NCBI RefSeq assembly: GCF_016862455.1
Contig: NZ_BOMZ01000072.1
Location: 1 to 64,000 of the forward strand
DNA length: 64,000 bases
Direction of reading: 5' to 3'
Source of the DNA: Actinoplanes utahensis
Lineage (GTDB): Bacteria; Actinomycetota; Actinomycetes; Mycobacteriales; Micromonosporaceae
Below, piece after piece: positions 16,081 through 23,514 of the stretch (position 1 is its first letter; each line of letters starts with the position of its first letter). Below the pieces are notes generated by a model. It made no database searches. It was not told where the DNA came from and worked only from the letters and a program-made list of their open reading frames with translations. A program made the translations under genes and the position numbers.

Positions 16081-16434
16081 ATGCCACTGTTGCGGCGGGT
16101 GATCGGGGCGGTGCTGCGGCGGATCCGGCAGTCCCAGGGCCGGACGTTGCGGGAGGTCGCGGACGTGGCGGGGGTGTCGTTGCCGTACCTCTCCGAGGTG
16201 GAGCGCGGCACCAAGGAGGCCTCGTCGGAGGTGCTCGCGGCGATCTGCCGGGCGCTCGGGCTGCCCATGCCGGAGCTGCTCGACGAGGTGCGCAAGGAGA
16301 TGCTGCGGCAGACCGTGCCGGTCACGAAGATGCTCACCCACGTCGCGGTGCGGCGCGACTCCGGGCCGCGCTGTTCGGTGGGCCGCTGGATGACCTGTGC
16401 CCGTGCGGTCCGGCCGGTGACGCTCAGGCGGTGA
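16081..16434 (+). CDS. ClgR-like XRE-family transcriptional regulator
   Basis: The 117-residue protein begins LLRRVIGAVLRRIRQSQGRTLREVADVAGVSLPYLSEVERGTKEASSE in pieces that match the helix-turn-helix of ClgR, the actinobacterial activator of Clp protease and chaperone genes. The recognition helix region SLPYLSEVERG is near-identical to the family. The C-terminal 40 residues differ from ClgR and end in an Arg-rich stretch that may be frameshifted; the usual hydrophobic -LAA-type terminus that allows Clp turnover is not present. The ATG at 16081 follows GGGGAGGAG. The 3' end overlaps the convergent L,D-transpeptidase gene by 11 bases. Targets are unknown. Confidence 0.8.
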   Translation: MPLLRRVIGAVLRRIRQSQGRTLREVADVAGVSLPYLSEVERGTKEASSEVLAAICRALGLPMPELLDEVRKEMLRQTVPVTKMLTHVAVRRDSGPRCSVGRWMTCARAVRPVTLRR

Positions 16435-17281
16435 CGATCACCGGGGTTCCCGGATCGATCTGAGCGAGAAGCTTCTTCTGAACGGCGGCGGGGGTGCGGA
16501 CGCAGCCGTTGGACACGTCGTCGCCGAAGACGGACGTGTTCGTCCAGGCGTGGATGCCGGTGTGCGCCTTGCGCAGGCTCGCCGCCAGCTTCTCCGGCTC
16601 CTCCGGCACCGAGCCGAGCACCAGCGCGTCCAGCCCGGCGTAGACCGGTCCGGACGTGCCGGTGCGGCCCATCACGAACGTGCGGCCCAGCGGGGTGGGG
16701 GTCTGTCTCGTGCCGATCGCGACGGTCCAGCGGCCCTTCTCGGCGCCCTCGCGAAGCCAGCTGAGCCGGCGTTCGCTCAGGTCGACGACGAGCTGGTCGC
16801 GCAGCGGCTCGGCGGTCCAGCCCGCGTTCTCCGCGGGAACCCAGCCGATCCGGCGGTTCGCCGCGGGGGCGAGCACGGCGACCCAGCCGTTCTGCCGGGC
16901 CACGATCGGGGCGAGCACCCGCAGGCCGCTGATCCGGGCCGGCAGGACGGCGCGCGGGGTGCCGCCGGGCGCGTCGTACAGCGCCACCGTCGTCTCCGGC
17001 CGCAGCGCCTCGGTGATCGCGGCCGTCGAAGCCGGGGCGGGGTCGGCCGGGAGACCCGCCGGGCCCTTCGCGTAGGCGATCACCGGCAGGCCGGCGGGCG
17101 GTTCCGCGGCCGGCGGGACGGCCGGCGCGCTGGAGGGCGCGGACCGGGACGCGGACGCCGACGGGTGGGGCGCCTCGACGATCGTCGCGGGCTCGTTGCC
17201 GCGGGCCAGGCCGACGATGGCCACGCCGGAGGCGACGGTCACGGCGGCCACCGTCGACAGCAGCAGGTACGGGCGAGGCAT
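16424..17281 (-). CDS. L,D-transpeptidase (YkuD domain), membrane-anchored
   Basis: The 285-residue protein starts with a signal or anchor segment (MPRPYLLLSTVAAVTVASGVAIVGLA region), a Ser/Pro/Ala-rich linker (about 32-60), a middle region with an SH3-like beta fold (ALYDAPGGTPRAVLPA to RIGWVPA), and a YkuD domain at about 165-285. The catalytic motif HTGIHAW...SNGCVRTP gives the conserved His and Cys. Such enzymes make 3-3 peptidoglycan cross-links or attach proteins to the wall outside the cytoplasmic membrane. The start at 17281 is preferred because the hydrophobic segment follows directly; a GTG at 17338 would add 19 residues. Confidence 0.88.
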   Translation of the reverse strand: MPRPYLLLSTVAAVTVASGVAIVGLARGNEPATIVEAPHPSASASRSAPSSAPAVPPAAEPPAGLPVIAYAKGPAGLPADPAPASTAAITEALRPETTVALYDAPGGTPRAVLPARISGLRVLAPIVARQNGWVAVLAPAANRRIGWVPAENAGWTAEPLRDQLVVDLSERRLSWLREGAEKGRWTVAIGTRQTPTPLGRTFVMGRTGTSGPVYAGLDALVLGSVPEEPEKLAASLRKAHTGIHAWTNTSVFGDDVSNGCVRTPAAVQKKLLAQIDPGTPVIVTA

Positions 17282-17361
17282 CCGCCCAGGGTAGCGGTGT
17301 CTCGTTCGGGGGATCCATCCGGTGTTTCGCCCGTTCACCCGTCCCGGATAGTGTCGCGATC

Positions 17362-18375
17362 ATGCTGCGCAAGCTGGGATTCCTCACCATCGGCCTGTTC
17401 GACGAGACGGATCCGCGCCGGGGCCACGAGTCGACCCTCGAGATCATCGAGCTGGGCGAGCGGCTCGGGTTCGACAGCGCCTGGCTGCGGCACCGCCACC
17501 TCCAGTTCGGCATCTCCTCGCCGGTCTCGGTGCTCGCCGCCGCCTCCCAGCGGACCAGCCGCATCGAGCTGGGCACCGCCGTCATCCCGCTCGGCTGGGA
17601 GAACCCGCTGCGCCTCGCCGAGGACCTGGCCACCGTGGACATCCTGTCCGGCGGGCGGCTCAACCCCGGCGTCAGCGTGGGCCCGCCGATGCACTACGAC
17701 CGCGTCAAGCAGGCGCTCTACCCGGACGCGGAGCCAAATTTCAGCTTCGCCCGAGTGTCCCGGCTTCTGGCCGCGGTCCGCGGGGAGCCGGTCACCGAGT
17801 TCGCCGGCACCGAGGGGTTCGAGCGGTTCTCCGACCGGGTGCAGCCGCACGCGCCCGGCCTGGCGGCCCGCCTCTGGTACGGCGGCGGCAGCCTGCGTTC
17901 CGCCGCCTGGGCCGGTGCGAACGGGATGAATCTGCTGACCAGCAGCGTCGTCAAGGCCGAGACCGGCGCCGCCGAGCCGGCCGGGTTCGCGGAGATCCAG
18001 CTGTCGCACATCCGGGCGTTCCGTGCCGCCCACCCCGACGGTGACGCGGCCCGTGTGTCGCAGGGGCTCGTGGTGATCCCGACGGACAGCGCGACGCCCG
18101 CGCAGATCGCGAAGTACCGAGCGTACGCCGAGGAGCGCACCCCGCGCACGCTGACTCCGCAGGGCCCGGCGCGGATGATGTTCGCCCCGGACATCGTCGG
18201 CACCTCCGCGGAGATCGCCGAGCGACTGTCCGCGCACGTTGCGTTCCGTGAGGTCGACGAGGTCGCGTTCGCCCTCCCGTTCACCTTCGAACATGACGAC
18301 TATGTTCAGATTCTTACGGATATGGCGGGCAGCCTAGGTCCGGCCCTCGGATGGCGCCCGCAGACGGCTCGGTAA
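17362..18375 (+). CDS. LLM-class flavin-dependent oxidoreductase
   Basis: This 337-residue protein is a luciferase-like monooxygenase TIM barrel. Family marks are the LGFDSAWLRHRH segment, RIELGTAVIPLGWENPLRLAEDLATVDILSGGR in short blocks, and a C-terminal GTSAEIAERLSAHVAFREVDE unit. It binds FMN or F420 non-covalently; cofactor and substrate cannot be decided from sequence alone. No clear ribosome-binding site precedes the ATG at 17362, so leaderless translation is possible. It is divergent from the L,D-transpeptidase with an 80-base gap. Function is otherwise unassigned. Confidence 0.85.
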   Translation: MLRKLGFLTIGLFDETDPRRGHESTLEIIELGERLGFDSAWLRHRHLQFGISSPVSVLAAASQRTSRIELGTAVIPLGWENPLRLAEDLATVDILSGGRLNPGVSVGPPMHYDRVKQALYPDAEPNFSFARVSRLLAAVRGEPVTEFAGTEGFERFSDRVQPHAPGLAARLWYGGGSLRSAAWAGANGMNLLTSSVVKAETGAAEPAGFAEIQLSHIRAFRAAHPDGDAARVSQGLVVIPTDSATPAQIAKYRAYAEERTPRTLTPQGPARMMFAPDIVGTSAEIAERLSAHVAFREVDEVAFALPFTFEHDDYVQILTDMAGSLGPALGWRPQTAR

Positions 18376-18444
18376 CCCTGCGCAGTGCTTCGGATACCGT
18401 CCGCACCATTGCCGCCATCTGGAGATATGCAAGAACATCGCTGC

Positions 18445-18457
18445 TTATCGGAGATAA
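18445..18457. promoter_or_regulatory. TTATC-N3-GATAA palindrome upstream of the S-4TM gene
   Basis: TTATCGGAGATAA is a perfect 13-base dyad 45 bases before the S-4TM start, in a locally AT-richer 126-base gap. A longer imperfect repeat (CTTATCGGA ... TCCGGTAAG, 18444-18474) overlaps it. It could be an operator; no regulator is identifiable. Confidence 0.4.
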
Positions 18458-18501
18458 TCGTCCGTATCCGGTAAGTTTCTTCCAACAGGCGGTGGGCTGA
18501 A

Positions 18502-19470
18502 ATGTCCGACCGTAAACCTGTCGTCCGTCAGCGCCAGCTCGAGCCGACGCTCTGTCACCTTCTGCGCGCCATGGCGGTCTCCCACGTCCGGGTCCGGCGA
18601 CTGGCGGCGGTCCGGATCGCCATCTCCGTGACGCTCGCCGTCGCCGGGCTCGGCGCGGTCTTCGCCGGGTCGATCAACTCCACGCCGTTCATCAGGTCGC
18701 TGAGCCTGACGATCACCGTCGCCGGGGCGGTGTGGGCGCTGACGTACGCCATCGGGGTCGGCACCTGGGCGCACCGCGAACTGCACCGGGCCGCGCTGCT
18801 CCAGGAGATGTTCGAGGTGCGGTTCTTCCAGCTGCGCTGGAACCACGTGCTGGCCGGCGACGAACTGCCGGCCGAGGACGTGCACAAGCTCAGCAGCCGG
18901 TTCCGCGGAACGGAGGAATCCCTGCGGACCTCGTACGCGATGCCGAACCTGCCCGCACCGTTCGACGTGCTCGCCCGCCAGCAGCAGAACCTGGCGTGGG
19001 GCGGCCGGGTCCGCCGCCGGTACGCCAAGGCCGTCCTCGCCGCGATCCTCGCCTGGGCCGCGTGCGGCCTGCTCACCGCGATGATCCGCGGGTCCACGGT
19101 GACCGACTTCGTGGTGCAGTGGTGCGTGCCGTCCCTCGGCATGCTGATGCTGGGCTGGGACACCTTCCGCGACCAGCGCGGCATCTTCACCGAACGGCGA
19201 CGGGTGGCCCGGTGGTCGCGGGCCCGGTGCCTGCAGTCGGCGGCGCTCGGCCAGGACCCGCTGGTCCAGCAGGACCTGTGGCTGATGGCGCGGCAGGTGC
19301 AGGATCAGCTCTTCCTGACCCGGCGCCGGGCGGCACGGGTGCCAGCCTGGTTCTTCCACCGGTACCACACCCAGGACAGCAGCGACTTCACGGCCGGTCT
19401 GGCCGAGATGCGCCGCTCGCTGCTGGAGGGCGGCCTCCCCGTACGCCCACCGCCCCGCCCGCGTCAGTGA
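18502..19470 (+). CDS. S-4TM family putative pore-forming effector
   Basis: This 322-residue membrane protein has two hydrophobic pairs, at about 40-57 / 68-85 and 175-192 / 201-217, separated by a cytoplasmic helical region containing QLRWNHVL and YAMP. The C-terminal half has the S-4TM hallmarks: TFRDQRG after the last membrane segment, then ARQVQDQLFLTRRRAARVPAWFFHRY in short blocks. This corresponds to the family pattern of Q-D-x-hydrophobic, R-R-x, then V-P-x-W-hydrophobic-Y/H. S-4TM proteins were predicted as pore-forming effectors of nucleotide-signalled conflict systems. No nucleotide cyclase or other sensor is adjacent here, so it appears orphaned. The ATG at 18502 has GGTGGG upstream. 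Confidence 0.65.
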   Translation: MSDRKPVVRQRQLEPTLCHLLRAMAVSHVRVRRLAAVRIAISVTLAVAGLGAVFAGSINSTPFIRSLSLTITVAGAVWALTYAIGVGTWAHRELHRAALLQEMFEVRFFQLRWNHVLAGDELPAEDVHKLSSRFRGTEESLRTSYAMPNLPAPFDVLARQQQNLAWGGRVRRRYAKAVLAAILAWAACGLLTAMIRGSTVTDFVVQWCVPSLGMLMLGWDTFRDQRGIFTERRRVARWSRARCLQSAALGQDPLVQQDLWLMARQVQDQLFLTRRRAARVPAWFFHRYHTQDSSDFTAGLAEMRRSLLEGGLPVRPPPRPRQ

Positions 19471-19509
19471 CCGGAACCGGAACGTGCGTAGCCCGTACCG
19501 GAGGATGAC

Positions 19510-20130
19510 TCAGGAGGGGTTCAGGCGGGCGGCCAGGCCGTCGACGAACATGGTCAGGGCGAACTCGAAGCTGTCGCGGTCGACGGTGTCGGCGTGTTCG
19601 CGGAGGCGGTGGGCGTCGCCCAGGGACGGGTAGCGGTCCAGGTAGACCTGCACGTCGTCGACGAAACCGCGGGAGAACGAACCCATCGCCGCGCCCAGCA
19701 CCAGGTACTTCGTGGAGGCGCCGATCATCGTGGCCTCGCGGGGCGGCCAGCCTGCGGCGACCAGGCCGCCGTGGATGGCGTCGGCGCGGCGCAGCGAGGC
19801 GTCGCGCTGGCCGGGGCCGCGGGCCAGGAACGGGACGATGTTGGGGTGCTCGGCCAGGGCCGCCCGGTAGGAGCGGGCCCACGCGAGCAGGCCCTCGCGC
19901 CAGCCGTGCGAGAAGGCGGACACGTCCACCTTCTCCATGATCTCGCTGGCCACGTCGTCGAGCAGCTGCTCCTTGGTGGGGTAGTGAAAGTACAGCGCGG
20001 GCGCGGACACCCCGAGGGCGGCGGCCAGTTTGCGCATGCTGAGGCCGTCGAGACCGTCCCGGTCGATGATCTCGAGCGCGGAGGCGCGGATGCCGGCCTG
20101 ACTGAGCAGGGGCGTCGTGGGCCGGGCCAT
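19510..20130 (-). CDS. TetR-family repressor of the acyl-CoA operon
   Basis: This 206-residue regulator has a typical N-terminal TetR helix-turn-helix (ALEIIDRDGLDGLSMRKLAAALGVSAPALYFHYPTKEQLL region, about 12-52) and a helical C-terminal ligand domain. The ATG at 20130 is used because GAGAGGA precedes it; a longer start would add five residues. It is transcribed divergently from an acyl-CoA dehydrogenase/SDR/acyl-CoA dehydrogenase operon, with a dyad operator between them. An acyl-CoA or related lipid ligand that relieves repression is a reasonable inference. Confidence 0.88.
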   Translation of the reverse strand: MARPTTPLLSQAGIRASALEIIDRDGLDGLSMRKLAAALGVSAPALYFHYPTKEQLLDDVASEIMEKVDVSAFSHGWREGLLAWARSYRAALAEHPNIVPFLARGPGQRDASLRRADAIHGGLVAAGWPPREATMIGASTKYLVLGAAMGSFSRGFVDDVQVYLDRYPSLGDAHRLREHADTVDRDSFEFALTMFVDGLAARLNPS

Positions 20131-20157
20131 CGGCGGTCCTCTCAAGGCTTGGAGAAT

Positions 20158-20175
20158 CTAACGGTGTTAAGTTAG
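20158..20175. promoter_or_regulatory. Putative TetR operator in the divergent promoter
   Basis: The sequence CTAACGGTGTTAAGTTAG contains CTAAC-N8-GTTAG and the nested TAAC-N3-GTTA. It lies between the divergent TetR gene (start 20130) and acyl-CoA dehydrogenase gene (start 20221), where one dimer could control both. Confidence 0.55.
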
Positions 20176-20220
20176 CATGCGTCGAGAAACCTGACAGCGT
20201 TCAATTATCGGGAGCAGCTG

Positions 20221-21369
20221 ATGGACCTCGGTCTGACCCAGGAGCAGGAACAGTTCCGGGCGCTCGCCCGCGAGTGGGTGGACCGTGAGGTCGTGCCGCA
20301 CGCCACCGAGTGGGACCGCGCCGAGCAGGTCGACACGAAGATCGTCGGCAAGCTCGCCGAGCTGGGCTTCCTCGGCCTCGGCATCGACGAGGAGCTGGGC
20401 GGCTCGGGCGGCGACTTCCTCACCTACTGCCTGATGATGGAGGAGCTGGGCCGCGGCGACACGTCGGTGCGCGGCATCGTCTCGGTGTCGCTGGGGCTGG
20501 TCGCCAAGAGCATCCAGGCGTATGGCACCGAGGAGCAGAAGGTGCGCTGGCTTCCGGCACTGTGCGCGGGGGAGACCCTGGGATGCTTCGGCCTGACCGA
20601 GCCCGGCACCGGCTCGGACGCCGGCAGCCTGATCACCAAGGCGGTCCGGGACGGCGACGACTGGGTCATCTCCGGCGAGAAGATCTTCATCACCAACGGC
20701 ACCTGGGCCGGCGTGGCGCTGATCTTCGCGCGCACGGGTGGTCCCGGCCCGAAGGGTGTCACGGCGTTCCTCGTGCCCACCGACGCGGACGGATTCGTTC
20801 GCAACGAGATCAAGGGCAAGCTGGGGCTCCGGGGCCAGGCGACCGCCTCGATCAGCCTCGACGAGGTCCGGGTCAGCGACGCCGACCGGCTCGGCGACGA
20901 GGGCGCCGGGTTCAAGATCGCGATGGGCGCGCTGGACAAGGGCCGCATCGCGGTGGCCGCGGGTTCGGTCGGGCTGGCGCGCGGCTGCCTGGAGGCGTCC
21001 ATCGCGTACGCCAAGGACCGCACCCAGTTCGGCAAGCCCATCGCGGCCTTCCAGCTCGTCCAGGAGATGATCGCCGACATCGCGGTCGAGACCGACGCCG
21101 CCCGCCTGCTCGTGTGGCGCGCCGCCGACCTGGTCGACCGTCGTCTGCCGTTCCGGACCGAGGCCTCGATCGCGAAGCTGTTCGCCACCGAGTCCGCGGT
21201 CAAGGCCGCCAACCAGGCCATCCAGATCTTCGGTGGTTACGGCTACGTCGACGAGTTCCCGGTCGGCAAGGCCATGCGGGACGCCCGTGTCACCACGCTC
21301 TACGAAGGCACCAGCCAGATCCAGAAACTGCTCATCGGCCGTGCGCTGACCGGGATCAGCGCGTTCTGA
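20221..21369 (+). CDS. Acyl-CoA dehydrogenase, short/medium-chain type
   Basis: This 382-residue flavoenzyme follows the FadE pattern. It has FGLTEPGTGSDAG and WVISGEKIFITNG for FAD and substrate contacts, a DRTQFGKPIAAFQLVQ block, and a C-terminal IFGGYGYVDEFPVGKAMRD segment. The catalytic base is Glu362 in the canonical YEGTSQI position used by short- and medium-chain enzymes. It catalyses the first, alpha-beta-dehydrogenating step of acyl-CoA oxidation and passes electrons to ETF. The ATG at 20221 follows GGGAG. It is the first gene of a three-gene operon under the divergent TetR regulator. The real substrate (fatty, branched or aromatic acyl-CoA) is not evident. Confidence 0.93.
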   Translation: MDLGLTQEQEQFRALAREWVDREVVPHATEWDRAEQVDTKIVGKLAELGFLGLGIDEELGGSGGDFLTYCLMMEELGRGDTSVRGIVSVSLGLVAKSIQAYGTEEQKVRWLPALCAGETLGCFGLTEPGTGSDAGSLITKAVRDGDDWVISGEKIFITNGTWAGVALIFARTGGPGPKGVTAFLVPTDADGFVRNEIKGKLGLRGQATASISLDEVRVSDADRLGDEGAGFKIAMGALDKGRIAVAAGSVGLARGCLEASIAYAKDRTQFGKPIAAFQLVQEMIADIAVETDAARLLVWRAADLVDRRLPFRTEASIAKLFATESAVKAANQAIQIFGGYGYVDEFPVGKAMRDARVTTLYEGTSQIQKLLIGRALTGISAF

Positions 21370-21383
21370 CACGGAGGTTGGAT

Positions 21384-22133
21384 ATGAGTCGCGTCGCGAT
21401 CGTCACCGGGGCCGCGAGAGGCATCGGTGCGGCCACCGCACTCCAGTTCGCACGTGAGGGCGCGGCCGTGGCCGTGCTCGACCTCGACGAGGCCGCGTGT
21501 TCCGAGACCGTCGACCGGATCCGGTCGTCCGGCGGCACGGCGATCGCCTTCGGCTGCGACGTCGCCGACGAGGCCCAGGTCGACGCCGTGATCAACAAGG
21601 TGGCGGGCGAGCTCGGCGGGGTTGACGTGCTGGTCAACAATGCCGGTGTGCTCCGTGACAACCTGTTGCACAAGATGTCCACGTCGGACTGGGACATCGT
21701 GATGAACGTGCACCTGCGGGGCGCGTTCCTGTGCAGCCGGGCCGCCCAGCGGCACATGGTCCCGAAGCGTTCCGGAAAGATCGTGAACACGTCGAGCGTG
21801 TCCGCGCTGGGTAACAAGGGTCAGGCCAACTACTCCGCGGCGAAGGCGGGCATCCAGGGCTTGACCCGGACCCTCGCGATGGAGTTGGGTCCGTTCAACA
21901 TCAACGTCAACGCGGTGGCGCCCGGCTTCATCGTCACCGAGATGACCGACGCCACCGCCGCTCGGGTCGGGCTCTCGGCTGCCGACATGCGGGCCAGGGC
22001 TGCCGAGATCACCCCGCTGCGGCGGGTCGGCCGGCCGGAGGACATCGCCCGGGTCGTCGGCTTCCTGGCCAGCGACGCGGCGTCCTTCATCACCGGCCAG
22101 ACGATCTACGTCGACGGCGGACGCCGTCTCTAG
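21384..22133 (+). CDS. SDR-family 3-oxoacyl reductase / 3-hydroxyacyl-CoA dehydrogenase
   Basis: This 249-residue classical short-chain dehydrogenase has the cofactor motif TGAARGIG (8-15), the acidic residue after the second strand (LDLDE), NNAG (85-88) and the catalytic Ser137/Tyr150/Lys154 set (NTSS...YSAAK). It ends in the FabG-like TGQTIYVDGG. The Asp after strand 2 suggests NAD(H). Starting at ATG 21384 after GGAGG, it lies 14 bases beyond the first acyl-CoA dehydrogenase, so a beta-oxidation-type 3-hydroxyacyl-CoA dehydrogenase role fits better than fatty-acid synthesis. Confidence 0.92.
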   Translation: MSRVAIVTGAARGIGAATALQFAREGAAVAVLDLDEAACSETVDRIRSSGGTAIAFGCDVADEAQVDAVINKVAGELGGVDVLVNNAGVLRDNLLHKMSTSDWDIVMNVHLRGAFLCSRAAQRHMVPKRSGKIVNTSSVSALGNKGQANYSAAKAGIQGLTRTLAMELGPFNINVNAVAPGFIVTEMTDATAARVGLSAADMRARAAEITPLRRVGRPEDIARVVGFLASDAASFITGQTIYVDGGRRL

Positions 22134-22164
22134 GTGTCGTCTCTAGAAGGGAAAGGGCGAGGAC

Positions 22165-23322
22165 ATGCGCCGCACTGTTTTCAACTCCGACCACGAGGCG
22201 TTCCGGCAGACCTTGCGGGACTTCATCGAGACCGAGGTGGTTCCCCGCTACGACCAGTGGTTCCAGGACGGTCAGGTGCCGCGGGATTTCTACAAGCAGC
22301 TCGCCGAGCTGGGGCTGTTCGGCATCGAGGTGCCGGAGGAGTACGGCGGCGCCGGCATCGACAGCTTCAAGTTCGCCGCGGTCCAGACCGAGGAGACCAT
22401 GCGCGCCGGGGTCTCGTTCGGCGCGGCCGGGGCGCACGTCGCGCTCGGCCTGCCGTACCTCCTGGAACTCGGCACCGACGAGCAGAAGCGGCGCTGGCTG
22501 CCCGACTTCGTCTCCGGCGACACGATGTACGCGCTCGCGATGACCGAGCCGGGCACCGGCAGCGACCTGGCCGGCATGAGCACGACCGCCAAGCTGAGCG
22601 AGGACGGCACGCACTACGTGCTCAACGGCGCGAAGACCTTCATCACCGGCGGTGTCCTCGCCGACCGGGTGATCGTCTGCGCCCGCACCTCCCCGCCGAA
22701 GCCGGACGACCGCCGCTACGGCATCACCCTGCTGAACGTCGACACCTCGCTGCCCGGCTACTCGGTCGGCCGCAAACTCGACAAGCTGGGCCTGCGCACC
22801 TCCGACACCGGCGAGCTGGCGTTCGTCGACGTGAAGGTGCCGGTGGCGGACCGGCTCGGCGAGGAGGACAAGGGCTTCTACTACCTCGGCAAGAACCTGC
22901 CCAAGGAGCGCCTGAGCATCGCCTACGGCGCGTACGCGCAGGCCGCCGCCGCGGTCCGGTTCGCCAAGCAGTACGTGCAGGACCGCAAGGTCTTCGGTCA
23001 GCCGGTCGCCAGCTTCCAGAACACCAAGTTCGAGCTGGCCGCCTGCCAGGCCGAGGTGGACGCCGCGCAGGCCGTCGCCGACCGCGCCCTGGAGGCCCTC
23101 GACGCGGGTGAGCTGACCGCTGCCGAGGCCGCGTCGGCGAAGCTGTTCTGCACCGAGGTCGCGCACCGGGTCATCGACCGTTGCCTGCAGCTGCACGGCG
23201 GTTACGGCTTCATCAACGAGTACCCGATCGCCCGCCTCTACGCCGACAACCGGGTCAACCGGATCTACGGCGGCACGTCCGAGGTCATGAAGATGATCAT
23301 CGCCAAGGACATGGGCCTGTAA
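22165..23322 (+). CDS. Acyl-CoA dehydrogenase, long-chain/isovaleryl type
   Basis: The 385-residue protein is a second acyl-CoA dehydrogenase, distinct from the operon's first. It has MTEPGTGSDLAGM, YVLNGAKTFITGG, and a C-terminal RIYGGTSEVM in which Gly replaces the usual catalytic Glu of short-chain enzymes. Instead Glu248 in PKERLSIA sits at the helix-G position that serves as base in long-chain and isovaleryl-CoA dehydrogenases. The operon thus pairs two enzymes with different base positions and probably different acyl specificity. The ATG at 22165 has GAGG eight bases upstream; the gap from the SDR gene is 31 bases. Confidence 0.93.
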   Translation: MRRTVFNSDHEAFRQTLRDFIETEVVPRYDQWFQDGQVPRDFYKQLAELGLFGIEVPEEYGGAGIDSFKFAAVQTEETMRAGVSFGAAGAHVALGLPYLLELGTDEQKRRWLPDFVSGDTMYALAMTEPGTGSDLAGMSTTAKLSEDGTHYVLNGAKTFITGGVLADRVIVCARTSPPKPDDRRYGITLLNVDTSLPGYSVGRKLDKLGLRTSDTGELAFVDVKVPVADRLGEEDKGFYYLGKNLPKERLSIAYGAYAQAAAAVRFAKQYVQDRKVFGQPVASFQNTKFELAACQAEVDAAQAVADRALEALDAGELTAAEAASAKLFCTEVAHRVIDRCLQLHGGYGFINEYPIARLYADNRVNRIYGGTSEVMKMIIAKDMGL

Positions 23323-23377
23323 AGAACATCGCAGTGGTACGGGGTATCCGGCCGTTCCCCGCCGGGATGCCCCGTCC

Positions 23378-23410
23378 CCGGTCCACCGCGCGAGGTCCGC
23401 GGTGGACCGG
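23378..23410 (+). terminator. Hairpin downstream of the acyl-CoA operon
   Basis: Arms CCGGTCCACCGC (23378-23389) and GCGGTGGACCGG (23399-23410) pair perfectly around a 9-base loop, 55 bases after the stop of the last operon gene. The hairpin overlaps the dispersed repeat copy B. Confidence 0.6.
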
Positions 23411-23450
23411 ACCCCAGCGCGGCCGCCGGGCGGAATGCGGTGGTTGCGGC
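23387..23450. repeat. Dispersed 64-bp intergenic repeat, copy B
   Basis: This is the partner of 15929-15992: 64 bases, ungapped, about 81 % identical. It starts inside the hairpin stem and ends 10 bases before the 50-base palindrome at 23461. Confidence 0.6.
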
Positions 23451-23460
23451 ACCCGCCCGC

Positions 23461-23510
23461 CGATCCTGTGAGGTTGCGGCGAACCGGTTCGCCGCAACCT
23501 CACAGGATCG
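23461..23510. terminator. Perfect 50-bp palindrome between convergent genes
   Basis: Bases 23461-23485 are the exact reverse complement of 23486-23510, with no spacer; the centre is GAACC|GGTTC. It ends 4 bases before the stop of the convergent oxidoreductase gene at 23515. A cruciform or a bidirectional terminator is the natural reading; the absence of any mismatch or loop is unusual. Confidence 0.7.
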
Positions 23511-23514
23511 ACGG

